The translations under genes were made by a program, and so were the position numbers. The notes under the pieces are model-generated. The model saw nothing but the letters and a program-made list of their open reading frames with translations. It was not told the DNA's origin and did not search any database. A stretch of 64,000 bases of DNA. Origin: Galbitalea sp036266835 (GTDB taxonomy: Bacteria; Actinomycetota; Actinomycetes; Actinomycetales; Microbacteriaceae). Of this stretch, positions 9,159-16,807 are shown one piece after another (the stretch's first letter is position 1; each line of letters starts with the position of its first letter). Location of the stretch: the NCBI GenBank assembly GCA_036266835.1, contig DATAXD010000016.1:1-64000 (forward strand), given 5' to 3'.

Positions 9159-9162
9159 CGCC
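9151..9162 (+). promoter_or_regulatory. Leaderless promoter of DUF3817 gene
   Basis: TACACT at 9151-9156, overlapping the end of the SURF1 gene, ends 6 nt before the ATG at 9163. No Shine-Dalgarno is present. Confidence 0.5.
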
Positions 9163-9690
9163 ATGCCATCACTGTCTTCTCTCATCGCGACGCAGTACAA
9201 GCCGACGTCCGAGACGATTCCGCTCATCCGGAGCGCGCTGAAGATCTACAAAGTGTGCGCTTACGTGACCGGAACGTTCCTGCTGCTGCTGGTCGTCGAG
9301 ATGATCCTGAAGTACATCTTCCTGTACGAGGTCGAGCTCGGCGGACCCGGCGGAATTGTCACTCTGGTCAACTACTTCCCGAGTCTGGGCAAGGCACCCG
9401 GACTGACCGGTGTCAATCTCAGCATCGGCATCCTGATCGTCCACGGCTGGTTCTACGTCGTCTACCTGCTGGCGGACTTCACGCTCTGGTCGCGGATGCG
9501 CTGGCCGTTCGCGATGTTCGTCCTGATCGCCCTCGGTGGCGTCGTGCCGTTCCTGTCGTTCATCGCCGAGCACTTCGTTGCGAAGCGAGCACGCCGCGAA
9601 CTCGCGGAGCTTCAGGCTGCCACTCCCACACCCCAGACTGCTGCCACAATGGACAGCATGAACGTCGGTGGTGTGGAGGCAGCGAATTAG
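9163..9690 (+). CDS. DUF3817 membrane protein
   Basis: 175 residues with three or four hydrophobic segments (VTGTFLLLLVVEMILKYIFL; LSIGILIVHGWFYVVYLLAD; WPFAMFVLIALGGVVPFLSF) and the short pattern of DUF3817 proteins. The C-terminus is Ala/Thr-rich. The gene overlaps guaA by 23 bp, an arrangement common in actinobacteria, which suggests translational coupling. No biochemical function is known for this family. The start is set by the leaderless promoter; starts further upstream would lie inside the SURF1 gene. Confidence 0.8.
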   Translation: MPSLSSLIATQYKPTSETIPLIRSALKIYKVCAYVTGTFLLLLVVEMILKYIFLYEVELGGPGGIVTLVNYFPSLGKAPGLTGVNLSIGILIVHGWFYVVYLLADFTLWSRMRWPFAMFVLIALGGVVPFLSFIAEHFVAKRARRELAELQAATPTPQTAATMDSMNVGGVEAAN

Positions 9691-11272
9691 CGGGAGCGGT
9701 TCTTCGAAGCAGGATCAGGTCGTCCTCGTCGTCGATTTCGGGGCGCAGTACGCGCAGCTGATCGCGCGGCGGGTTCGGGAGGTCGGCGTCTACAGCGAAA
9801 TCGTGCCGCACACGATCACCGCGAGCGAAGTCGAGGCGCGCCATCCGAGCGGGATTGTGCTCTCGGGCGGACCTTCCAGCGTGTACGAGGTCGGTTCGCC
9901 CTCGCTCGATCCGCGCATCCTCGAGCTCGGCATACCCGTGCTCGGCATCTGCTACGGGTTCCAGGTGATGGCGCAGCAGCTCGGTGGCGAAGTCGAGCGG
10001 ACCGGCGCTCGCGAATACGGCGCCACGGATGTGCACCTTGCGACATCCACGAGCACACTGCTCGGCGACCAGCCCGCGGATCAGACGACCTGGATGAGCC
10101 ACGGCGACTCGGTCTCAAAGGCGCCGGACGGATTCGAGGTGCTCGCGTCGTCGGCGTCCACTCCGGTCGCCGCGTTCGCCTCGGATGACCGCAAGCTGTA
10201 CGGGGTGCAGTGGCATCCGGAGGTGAGGCACACCGCGTACGGGCAGGCCGTGCTCGAGAACTTCCTGCTTCGCGCCGCCGGAATCCCCGCTGACTGGAAC
10301 AGCGGCAACGTGATTGCCGAGCAGGTGGAGGCCATTCGCGCTCAGGTTGGCACAGCGCGGGTCATCTGTGGGCTATCTGGCGGAGTCGATTCGGCTGTCG
10401 CCGCGGCGCTGGTTCATCGGGCAGTCGGCGACCAGCTCACCTGCATCTTCGTCGATCACGGCCTGCTGCGGCAGGATGAACGTCGCCAGGTCGAAGAGGA
10501 CTTCGTCGCGTCGACCGGCGTCCGACTGGTGACCGTCGATGCCGTCGACCAGTTTCTGGATGCGCTCTCCGAGGTCACAGATCCGGAGACCAAGCGCAAG
10601 ATCATCGGGCGCGAATTCATCCGCTCCTTCGAATCGGCCGCCGAAGCGCTGGTACTGGAGGCACGCGGTGACGGAGCCTCGATCGACTTCCTGGTGCAGG
10701 GCACGCTCTATCCGGATGTCGTCGAATCCGGCGGCGGAACCGGAACGGCGAACATCAAGAGCCACCACAACGTCGGCGGCTTGCCGGAGGACCTGCAGTT
10801 CACGCTGGTCGAACCACTGCGAACCCTGTTCAAAGACGAGGTACGCGCGATCGGTCGTGAGCTTGGGTTGCCGCACGCGATCGTCGGGAGGCAGCCGTTT
10901 CCGGGGCCGGGGCTCGGCATCCGAATCGTCGGGGCAATCACGCGAGAGCGGCTCGAGCTGCTGAGATCCGCGGATGCCATCGTGCGGGCCGAACTGACTG
11001 CCGCCGGGTTGGATGCGGAGATCTGGCAGTGCCCCGTCGTGCTGCTGGCGGATGTTCGCTCCGTCGGGGTGCAAGGCGACGGACGCACCTACGGCCACCC
11101 GATTGTGCTGCGGCCGGTGTCATCCGAGGATGCGATGACGGCCGACTGGACGCGACTGCCGTACGACGTGCTGGCGCGCATCTCAACCCGGATCACCAAC
11201 GAGGTACCCGGTGTCAACCGAGTAGTCCTCGACGTGACGAGTAAGCCGCCCGGCACCATTGAGTGGGAGTGA
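9668..11272 (+). CDS. guaA: GMP synthase (glutamine-hydrolysing)
   Basis: 534 residues. The N-terminal class I glutamine amidotransferase has nucleophile C95 in LGICYGFQ and the His-x-Glu of GVQWHPEV. The ATP pyrophosphatase domain has the P-loop GLSGGVDSAV, and the C-terminal dimerisation domain ends NRVVLDVTSKPPGTIEWE. It converts XMP, ATP and glutamine to GMP, the last step of guanine nucleotide synthesis. The start is a GTG at 9668 or 9671, inside the 3' end of the DUF3817 gene; no later start precedes the conserved VVDFGAQYAQ. The stop codon lies at the start of a terminator repeat. Confidence 0.96.
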   Translation: MVWRQRISGSGSSKQDQVVLVVDFGAQYAQLIARRVREVGVYSEIVPHTITASEVEARHPSGIVLSGGPSSVYEVGSPSLDPRILELGIPVLGICYGFQVMAQQLGGEVERTGAREYGATDVHLATSTSTLLGDQPADQTTWMSHGDSVSKAPDGFEVLASSASTPVAAFASDDRKLYGVQWHPEVRHTAYGQAVLENFLLRAAGIPADWNSGNVIAEQVEAIRAQVGTARVICGLSGGVDSAVAAALVHRAVGDQLTCIFVDHGLLRQDERRQVEEDFVASTGVRLVTVDAVDQFLDALSEVTDPETKRKIIGREFIRSFESAAEALVLEARGDGASIDFLVQGTLYPDVVESGGGTGTANIKSHHNVGGLPEDLQFTLVEPLRTLFKDEVRAIGRELGLPHAIVGRQPFPGPGLGIRIVGAITRERLELLRSADAIVRAELTAAGLDAEIWQCPVVLLADVRSVGVQGDGRTYGHPIVLRPVSSEDAMTADWTRLPYDVLARISTRITNEVPGVNRVVLDVTSKPPGTIEWE

Positions 11273-11417
11273 GCCGCTCAGGAAAAGGCCATTTCTGGCC
11301 TTTTCCCGGCTCACTCCGGCCGCCGTCTCGGCGGTCGGCAGGGTTCCGCTCAGGGAAAGGCCATTTCTGGCCTTTTCCCGGCTCACTCCGGCCGGCGTCT
11401 CGGCGGTCGGTACAGCC
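11269..11417. terminator. Duplicated 72-bp hairpin unit, likely bidirectional terminator
   Basis: Two direct copies with a 72-bp period (from 11274 and 11346). Each carries GAAAAGGCCA-TTTC-TGGCCTTTTC (second copy nearly perfect), a 10-bp stem with a 4-nt loop. In copy 1 this is nested in an outer GTGAGCCG/CGGCTCAC pair. A GTCTCGGCGGTCGG tail ends both units. They lie between convergent guaA and the membrane-protein gene, with U-rich flanks on both strands. Confidence 0.75.
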
Positions 11418-11430
11418 CCGCCCGGAACGT

Positions 11431-11913
11431 CTAGGGGCGTCGCGTGGTGGCCAGGAAACGAGCGAGCCAGGCTGAGCCGGCAACGACGAGGCATTCGATG
11501 CCGAACGCGAGCGGTTCCCAGGTACTGGCATGGAACTCGTTCGCCATGATGACCCCCGATACGACGGGGAAAAGTAAAACGATATAGCTGCGGAGCGGAC
11601 GTTCCCGAACGAGCAGCCAACCGAGCAGGGTTGCGGCCATCGCGTACAGGATCTGCGGTCCGGTGAGCAGCAGGAAGCTCGCGACAAGGCTGGGTCCGAA
11701 GGCCCACAGTCTTCTGGCGCCGGTCGCGGGAAGGATGAACCATCCGGTCGTCTGCGCCAGAGTTCCCAGTAGCAGGAATCCGATTGCGTAGATGTTGGTG
11801 CTTAGCAGGATGACGACCCCTGCCGTGATGTAGAGCAGGCCGGCGAGATAACGGCCGGTGTACGTTCCCCAGCGAAGCTGCAGCCGTCGGGTCGGCTCGA
11901 CGAAGCTCGTCAC
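11431..11913 (-). CDS. Small multi-pass membrane protein of unknown function
   Basis: 160 residues with five or so hydrophobic segments (LAGLLYITAGVVILL, IYAIGFLLLGTLAQTTGWFI, LVASFLLLTGPQILYAM, SYIVLLFPVVSGVIMA, AFGIECLVVAGSAWLARFLA). No characterised family is recognised. Translation is taken from the GTG at 11913 (VTSFVEPTRR), 2 nt after the zinc-ribbon gene stops; reading further upstream would run antisense through other genes. It is convergent with guaA and probably co-transcribed with the zinc-ribbon gene. Confidence 0.7.
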   Translation of the reverse strand: MTSFVEPTRRLQLRWGTYTGRYLAGLLYITAGVVILLSTNIYAIGFLLLGTLAQTTGWFILPATGARRLWAFGPSLVASFLLLTGPQILYAMAATLLGWLLVRERPLRSYIVLLFPVVSGVIMANEFHASTWEPLAFGIECLVVAGSAWLARFLATTRRP

Positions 11914-11915
11914 GA

Positions 11916-12152
11916 TCAGCGCATCGTGGTCGCGAAGAAAACGACCGCCATCACCAGAAGCGCGACGCCGACGAGGAAAATGCCGAGCCCCCCGAAGAGC
12001 AGTGCTCGGTTTCGCTTGCGGTGATCGGGAACGGCAGGCCCATCCGGACGGATGGCAGCGGGAACCTCTGGACGCTCGATCGCAATCCCGCAGTGGACAC
12101 AGTACTTCCAGGTGGGGGCGATGGGCGCCCCGCAGCCAGAACACGTCTCCAT
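11916..12152 (-). CDS. Zinc-ribbon membrane protein, 78 aa
   Basis: The N-terminus is a zinc ribbon with two Cys pairs (CSGCG at residues 4-8, CVHCG at about 19-23). A short polar linker and one membrane helix near the C-terminus follow (ALLFGGLGIFLVGVALLVMAVVFF). Small anchored zinc ribbons of this shape are common in actinobacteria and have no assigned role. A leaderless promoter sits just upstream, back-to-back with that of the glycerophosphodiesterase gene. Confidence 0.75.
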   Translation of the reverse strand: METCSGCGAPIAPTWKYCVHCGIAIERPEVPAAIRPDGPAVPDHRKRNRALLFGGLGIFLVGVALLVMAVVFFATTMR

Positions 12153-12166
12153 ATAGATGGATTCTA
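12153..12166 (-). promoter_or_regulatory. Leaderless promoter of zinc-ribbon gene
   Basis: On the minus strand TAGAAT (12166-12161) ends 8 nt before the ATG at 12152. It faces away from the glycerophosphodiesterase promoter, whose -10 is only 6 bp to the right. Confidence 0.55.
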
Positions 12167-12172
12167 TTGCGG

Positions 12173-12185
12173 TAGCGTTTCGCGG
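12173..12185 (+). promoter_or_regulatory. Leaderless promoter of glycerophosphodiesterase gene
   Basis: TAGCGT at 12173-12178 ends 7 nt before the GTG at 12186. Its expected -35 region overlaps the -10 of the divergent zinc-ribbon promoter. Confidence 0.55.
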
Positions 12186-13175
12186 GTGACCAGTCGTCCC
12201 GTGGTAATCGCCCATCGCGGTGCGAGTGGCTATCGTCCCGAGCACACGGCAGACGCATATCAGCTCGCGATCAGCATGGGGGCGGATGCTGTCGAACCCG
12301 ACCTCGTCTGTACGCGCGACGGGGTCCTCGTCATTCGCCACGAAAACCAGATCTCGGGCACGACGGATGTCGCCGCGCATCCGGAATTCGCCGACCGGCA
12401 GACGATCAAGGTGGTCGACGGCGTCAGCCAGAAGGGCTGGTTCACCGAGGACTTCACCTGGGCGGAGCTGGCGACGCTGCGCTGCCGAGAACGGCTCGCG
12501 AAGACGAGACCCGACAACACACAGTTCGATGGGCGTCAGCCCATCCTTCGGCTCGAGGATCTCATCGGCATCCTTCGCGCCGCGGATCGTCCGGTTGTCA
12601 TGGTCGCCGAGCTGAAACACTCGACCTATTTCGATTCGGTCGGGTTGCCGCTTGAGGCCAGGTTCGCCGAGACGATCGCCGGATGGGCGAAACCCGACAA
12701 TCTCATCGTCGAGTCGTTCGAGCCGACGGCGCTTGCTCGGGTGCAGGAGCTCGATGTGCCGGGCCGGGTCACATTTCTGGCCGATGTCGAGGGGGCACCC
12801 GCCGATCAGGTCGCACACTTCGGTGACGGCGCGCGACCGTTCGCCGACTATCTCACCGATGGCGGTCTCGCGCGCCTTGCCGCCGAAGTCGACGGCGTGA
12901 GCGTGGACAAGGCGTTGCTTCTGCAGACGGATGACGCGGGAAGCGTGACCGGAACCACCGACCTCGTTGATCGGGCCCGCTCCGCTGGTCTTGAAGTCTT
13001 CACCTGGACGTTGCGCAGCGAGAACCGGTTCCTGGCCAAGAGCTTCCGGCAGGGTGCCGGAAAACGCGACGTCGGCGACTGGCGCGGGGAGTTCGCGCTC
13101 ATAATGCGCACGGGTGTAGACGGTGTCTTCGCCGATCAGCCCGACCTGGCGATCCAGGTGCGGGAGACTCTGTAG
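12186..13175 (+). CDS. Glycerophosphodiester phosphodiesterase
   Basis: 329 residues of the GDPD TIM-barrel family. IAHRGASGYRPEHT at the N-terminus supplies the metal and catalytic His, AVEPDLVCTRDGVLVIRHE supplies the E-x-D and second His, and VMVAELKH a metal Glu. The C-terminal FTWTLRSENRF and GVFADQPD are typical. No signal peptide is seen from this start, so it appears cytoplasmic. It would release glycerol 3-phosphate from glycerophosphodiesters, the substrate of GlpD. The GTG at 12186 is chosen from the promoter spacing and because conserved sequence begins 6 residues later. Confidence 0.9.
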   Translation: MTSRPVVIAHRGASGYRPEHTADAYQLAISMGADAVEPDLVCTRDGVLVIRHENQISGTTDVAAHPEFADRQTIKVVDGVSQKGWFTEDFTWAELATLRCRERLAKTRPDNTQFDGRQPILRLEDLIGILRAADRPVVMVAELKHSTYFDSVGLPLEARFAETIAGWAKPDNLIVESFEPTALARVQELDVPGRVTFLADVEGAPADQVAHFGDGARPFADYLTDGGLARLAAEVDGVSVDKALLLQTDDAGSVTGTTDLVDRARSAGLEVFTWTLRSENRFLAKSFRQGAGKRDVGDWRGEFALIMRTGVDGVFADQPDLAIQVRETL

Positions 13176-13250
13176 GACGCGTTGGCGGAGTTCGGTGACC
13201 GTCTGTTGTGCGGGGTGTGACGAGCCCAATCCGGCGTCGCCGGTGCGGCC

Positions 13251-13265
13251 TAGACTTGGGCCGTT
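13251..13265 (+). promoter_or_regulatory. Probable promoter of pcrA, very short leader
   Basis: TAGACT at 13251-13256 ends 9 nt before the ATG. A transcript starting 6-7 nt after the -10 would have a leader of about 3 nt, too short for a ribosome-binding site. Confidence 0.45.
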
Positions 13266-15710
13266 ATGACGATTGTCCTCGATGGATTCGACCCCGGTGC
13301 GGGCCAGCCATCGGGTGAGGGTGGCGGGGCCGGGCCGGGCGCGACGCCGCATCCGGATGACGCCCTGCTTGCCGGCCTGAATCCACGGCAACGCGAGGCG
13401 GTGCTGTACCGCGGGCAGTCGCTGCTAATTGTGGCGGGCGCGGGCTCGGGCAAAACGAGCGTCCTGACCCGCCGGATTGCGGGGCTCCTGCAGACTCATG
13501 AGGCATGGCCGAGCCAGATTCTCGCCATCACGTTCACAAACAAGGCCGCGGCCGAGATGCGCGATCGCGTCGGGGCCCTGGTCGGGCGCGAGGGTGCCGA
13601 GGGGATGTGGATCTCGACGTTCCACTCGGCCTGCGTGCGCATCCTGCGTCGCGAGGCGGAGAGTTTCGGTTTCACCCGAAGCTTCACGATCTACGACTCG
13701 GCGGATTCGCGAGCGTTGGTGAAGCGGATCATCAAGGAGCTGGATGCCGACTCGCTCGGCTTCACGGTCGGCGGCGTACTCGCGCGAATTTCGAAGGCCA
13801 AAAACGAGCTGGCGGATGTCGAGTCGTACGCCCGATCCGCGAATCTCAGCGACCCGAACGAGTCGGGCTTCGTCGAGATCTTCCGTCGGTACACCTACGC
13901 GTTGGCGAGCGCGAACGCTTTCGACTTCGATGATCTGATCGCCCAGACCGTGTACCTGTTCCGGGCGTATCCGTCGGTTGCGGCGCTCTACCGGCGCAGG
14001 TTCAGGCACGTCCTCGTCGACGAGTACCAGGACACAAATCACGCGCAGTACGCACTCATCCGCGAGCTCACCCGAGAGGTAGACAACGCGACGGCCAACG
14101 ATCTGGAGGTCGAGAACGGCTTCTCGAAGTCACGGCGTGGGCCGCGCGGAGAGATACCCAGCGCGTCGCTGACCGTCGTCGGCGACTCCGACCAGTCGAT
14201 CTACGCGTTCCGCGGAGCAGACATCCGCAACATCGTCGAGTTCGAGCACGACTTCCCGAACTCGAAGGTCATCCTGCTCGAACAGAACTATCGCTCGACC
14301 CAGAACATCCTCGATGCCGCCAACGGGGTCATCTCGAACAACTTCGATCGCAAAGACAAGAAGCTGTTCACGACCGTCGGCGCGGGCGACCAGATTGTCG
14401 GATTCACCGGCTATTCGGGCCACGACGAGGCGCAGTTCGTGGCGGATGAGATCCAGAAGCTGCGCGACGAAGGCGTCGCCTACAAAGACATCGCCGTGTT
14501 CTATCGCACGAACGCGCAGACTCGTGCGCTCGAGGAGATCTTCATCCGTTCGGCGCTGCCGTATCGGGTGCTCGGCGGGACGAAGTTCTATGAGCGGGCC
14601 GAGATCAAGGACGCGATGGCCTATCTGGTGACGGTTGCCAATCCGCGGGATCCGCTCGCTTTGCGTCGCGTGATCAACGTGCCGAAACGCGGCGTCGGGC
14701 AGGTCACCGAGTCGGCGCTGCAGGCATTCGCGGACGCCAACGACATCACCCTGCGCGAGGCGCTGTCGAGCGCTGGCGAACTCGGGCTGGGGCCGAAGCT
14801 CACGGCATCCATCCTCGAGCTCGCCGAGATCCTTGAGCAAGCCAGCGCCGCCGCCGCGCTTGACCAGGTACGACCTGCCGGACCGGCGGATGTCCTCATC
14901 ACGGTGCTTCAGCGAACCCGTTTCGTCGAAGCGCTGCGCACCACGGGCGACCCGCAGGACGAGGCGCGTGCAGAGAACGTCGAGGAACTCATTTCGGTGA
15001 CCAAGGAGTTCCAGAAGAACAATCCGGACGGCACCCTGCTCGACTTCCTGACCGAGGTCTCGCTGGTAGCGGCCGCCGACGAGCTGGATGACTCGTCCGG
15101 CACGGTTTCGCTGATGACCCTGCATACGGCGAAGGGGCTCGAGTTCGATGCGGTATTCGTGACCGGCGTGGAGGAGGGCCTGCTGCCGCACCAGATGTCG
15201 GCGGGCGAGATCGGCGGACCGGCCGAGGAGCGGCGCCTGTTCTACGTCGGCATAACGCGCGCGAAACGGCGGCTCTACCTGTCGCTGGCGATGACGCGCG
15301 CTCAGTTCGGCGAGGTCGGTGTGGCGATGCCGAGTCGCTACCTGCAGGAGATCCCCTCCGAGCTAATCGACTGGAAGCAGTCGCCCGGGGACGCGACGAG
15401 TCGCGGAGGGCCGCAGCCGCGCGCGCTCAATGCGAAGCGCGAGGGCGGCTTCAGCTTCCGCGAGTCGGTAGGCGCGATTCCGCCCGCGCCGCGCCAGAAG
15501 ACGGAGTGGACCAGCGCTGTTACGAACAGGGTGCGCGACAACGGCGACTTGACTCTGGCGGTCGGGGACCGCATCCGTCATGCAGATTTTGGGCTTGGAA
15601 GCGTGACCGCTGTGACGGGGGTCGCGCCGAAGTCCGTTGCCGAGGTGCAGTTCGACACGGCCGGCCGCAAGCGCCTGCTCGTCAAAATCGCGCCGATCGA
15701 GAAGCTGTAG
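13266..15710 (+). CDS. pcrA: ATP-dependent DNA helicase PcrA/UvrD
   Basis: 814 residues of superfamily 1A. Walker A is GAGSGKTSVLTRR, then Ib-like TFTNKAAAEM, Walker B DEYQDTNHAQY, motif III VGDSDQSIYAFRGAD, motif IV EQNYRSTQNIL, motif V TLHTAKGLEFD and motif VI YVGITRAKRRLYLS. The last about 50 residues (GDRIRHADFGLGSV...VQFD) form the Tudor-like domain that contacts RNA polymerase in PcrA. An acidic 30-residue insert follows the Walker B region. Roles are 3'-5' unwinding, repair and clearing replication-transcription conflicts. It precedes sucCD as in other Microbacteriaceae. Confidence 0.96.
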   Translation: MTIVLDGFDPGAGQPSGEGGGAGPGATPHPDDALLAGLNPRQREAVLYRGQSLLIVAGAGSGKTSVLTRRIAGLLQTHEAWPSQILAITFTNKAAAEMRDRVGALVGREGAEGMWISTFHSACVRILRREAESFGFTRSFTIYDSADSRALVKRIIKELDADSLGFTVGGVLARISKAKNELADVESYARSANLSDPNESGFVEIFRRYTYALASANAFDFDDLIAQTVYLFRAYPSVAALYRRRFRHVLVDEYQDTNHAQYALIRELTREVDNATANDLEVENGFSKSRRGPRGEIPSASLTVVGDSDQSIYAFRGADIRNIVEFEHDFPNSKVILLEQNYRSTQNILDAANGVISNNFDRKDKKLFTTVGAGDQIVGFTGYSGHDEAQFVADEIQKLRDEGVAYKDIAVFYRTNAQTRALEEIFIRSALPYRVLGGTKFYERAEIKDAMAYLVTVANPRDPLALRRVINVPKRGVGQVTESALQAFADANDITLREALSSAGELGLGPKLTASILELAEILEQASAAAALDQVRPAGPADVLITVLQRTRFVEALRTTGDPQDEARAENVEELISVTKEFQKNNPDGTLLDFLTEVSLVAAADELDDSSGTVSLMTLHTAKGLEFDAVFVTGVEEGLLPHQMSAGEIGGPAEERRLFYVGITRAKRRLYLSLAMTRAQFGEVGVAMPSRYLQEIPSELIDWKQSPGDATSRGGPQPRALNAKREGGFSFRESVGAIPPAPRQKTEWTSAVTNRVRDNGDLTLAVGDRIRHADFGLGSVTAVTGVAPKSVAEVQFDTAGRKRLLVKIAPIEKL

Positions 15711-15724
15711 GCAGCGACTGTCCC

Positions 15725-15791
15725 GAAAACTCAGGCCACGCTTGTCGCCGATACGCATGACGGGTTTGCGACCGCGTCAGCCTGAGTTTTC
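15725..15791. terminator. 12-bp inverted repeat between convergent pcrA and mpaB-like genes
   Basis: GAAAACTCAGGC (15725-15736) and GCCTGAGTTTTC (15780-15791) are perfect complements separated by 43 nt. The right arm encodes the last residues of the MpaB-like protein. The A/T-rich outer ends suit a bidirectional terminator, although the loop is long. Confidence 0.5.
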
Positions 15792-16532
15792 TGCGCGCAG
15801 GCGCTTCAGACAGTGGCGGTAGGGCCATGATCTCAGTCGCTGCGGGGTGATTCGTGCCAGGAAACGGATGACGCCCCAGGCGCGCGCGGCACGCCGCTGG
15901 TCCCGTTCGGTCCAGTCGAATCCGTAGGCGGAGCGAAGCTGGGGCGGGAGCAGTTCCAGCGTGAGGCGTCGCCCGAGCGGCAGCCCGGCTCGCAACCACG
16001 CGGGAGCCGTGATCGGGGCGAAGAGGTCGTACGCGATCTGTCGGGCGTCGTCGGTGACCTCCAGCTCGGTCATCCGCTGGTCAACATACGAAGCGAAGGC
16101 GGCGCGCGTCGGCGGCCATAACTCCGCGGGCATATCCAATGTGGTGCCGAGTCTCGCGTAATCCGCGTACAGTTCGTCGGCGAGCGCATCCGGTGTCACG
16201 CCGTACACGCGTTCGTGTACCCGAACAGCGGTGTCGTAGAGCGTCGCGGCGACCCAGAGTTGCAGGTGCTCATCCGCCGCGCGGTTCACTGGCGCGTGCC
16301 TGCGCGTGACGCTCGCTGCGACTGCCACCGCGTCCTCGGCAGTGCCGAGCACCACCGCGTAGGCAAACGTCAGGGTGTTGCGCAGACGTTCGACGGGGCG
16401 GTGAGCAAAGTCGCTGTGCCGCGCGACGCCCGCCGCAACCACCGGGTCGGCAACCTGCAGCAGGATCGCACGCGCACCCCCGGCGATCAACACCCCGTCG
16501 GATGCCCAACGTTCGACCGCTCGCGACGCCAT
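15777..16532 (-). CDS. MpaB-family oxygenase (DUF2236), probable haem protein
   Basis: 251 residues with the DUF2236/MpaB pattern. GGARAILLQVADPVVAAGVARHSDF and RPVERLRNTLTFAYAVVLGT open the protein; the conserved RRHAPVN and the LQLWVAATLYDTAVR stretch follow. Relatives include the rubber-cleaving Lcp haem oxygenases and the fungal MpaB, but most actinobacterial members are uncharacterised. It is divergent from sucC and convergent with pcrA. The ATG follows AGGAGGATGGGGAC, a strong ribosome-binding site. Confidence 0.82.
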   Translation of the reverse strand: MASRAVERWASDGVLIAGGARAILLQVADPVVAAGVARHSDFAHRPVERLRNTLTFAYAVVLGTAEDAVAVAASVTRRHAPVNRAADEHLQLWVAATLYDTAVRVHERVYGVTPDALADELYADYARLGTTLDMPAELWPPTRAAFASYVDQRMTELEVTDDARQIAYDLFAPITAPAWLRAGLPLGRRLTLELLPPQLRSAYGFDWTERDQRRAARAWGVIRFLARITPQRLRSWPYRHCLKRLRAENSG

Positions 16533-16551
16533 GTCCCCATCCTCCTACTTG

Positions 16552-16660
16552 CGTAACTCATGCATTTCTCGCCGCGGTGCCATCCGTGCCCAGTAAACGC
16601 GCGGCGAGAACGCAAAGCCGACCCCAAAAGCATGAGTTGCGGAAGAGTGCATGAGTTACG
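16552..16660. repeat. Nested palindromic repeat, CGTAACTCATGCA family, copy 1
   Basis: CGTAACTCATGCA at 16552-16564 is answered by inverted copies at 16629-16641 (AGCATGAGTTGCG) and 16648-16660 (TGCATGAGTTACG). Inside lies a second inverted pair, TCTCGCCGCG (16567-16576) and CGCGGCGAGA (16600-16609). The same outer word recurs four times at 27781-27908. It occupies the divergent mpaB-like/sucC spacer. Confidence 0.65.
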
Positions 16661-16729
16661 AAAGTGATGGGCGGGATTGGAGGTGGGCTAGCGGTCAGAC
16701 TCAAGCGAGTAGAGTTCTCTCGGTCAAAA

Positions 16730-16763
16730 TCTCTTGAAGTCGAGCTATCTCGACATCGAGATA
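16730..16763. promoter_or_regulatory. Palindromic operator-like sites upstream of sucC
   Basis: TATCTCGACATCGAGATA (16746-16763) is a perfect palindrome: two 8-bp arms around CA. A degenerate copy, TCTCTTGAAGTCGAGCTA (16730-16747), abuts it. The same motif lies before icd (46350-46367). A possible TTGCAA-17-TGGATA promoter follows directly. The binding protein is unknown. Confidence 0.65.
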
Positions 16764-16807
16764 ACGACTCCTTGCAACTAAACCAGCGCGCGATTGGATA
16801 AAGCAGC

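Noticed and set aside
11269..11417. CRISPR-like direct repeats
   Set aside because: Only two units, 72 bp each, with hairpins and no unique spacers; a duplicated terminator explains them better. No cas gene in the window.
11916..13391. 491-codon minus-strand open frame
   Set aside because: Only its last 78 codons (zinc ribbon plus helix) look like protein; the upstream part is antisense to the glycerophosphodiesterase gene. The gene was cut to 12152.
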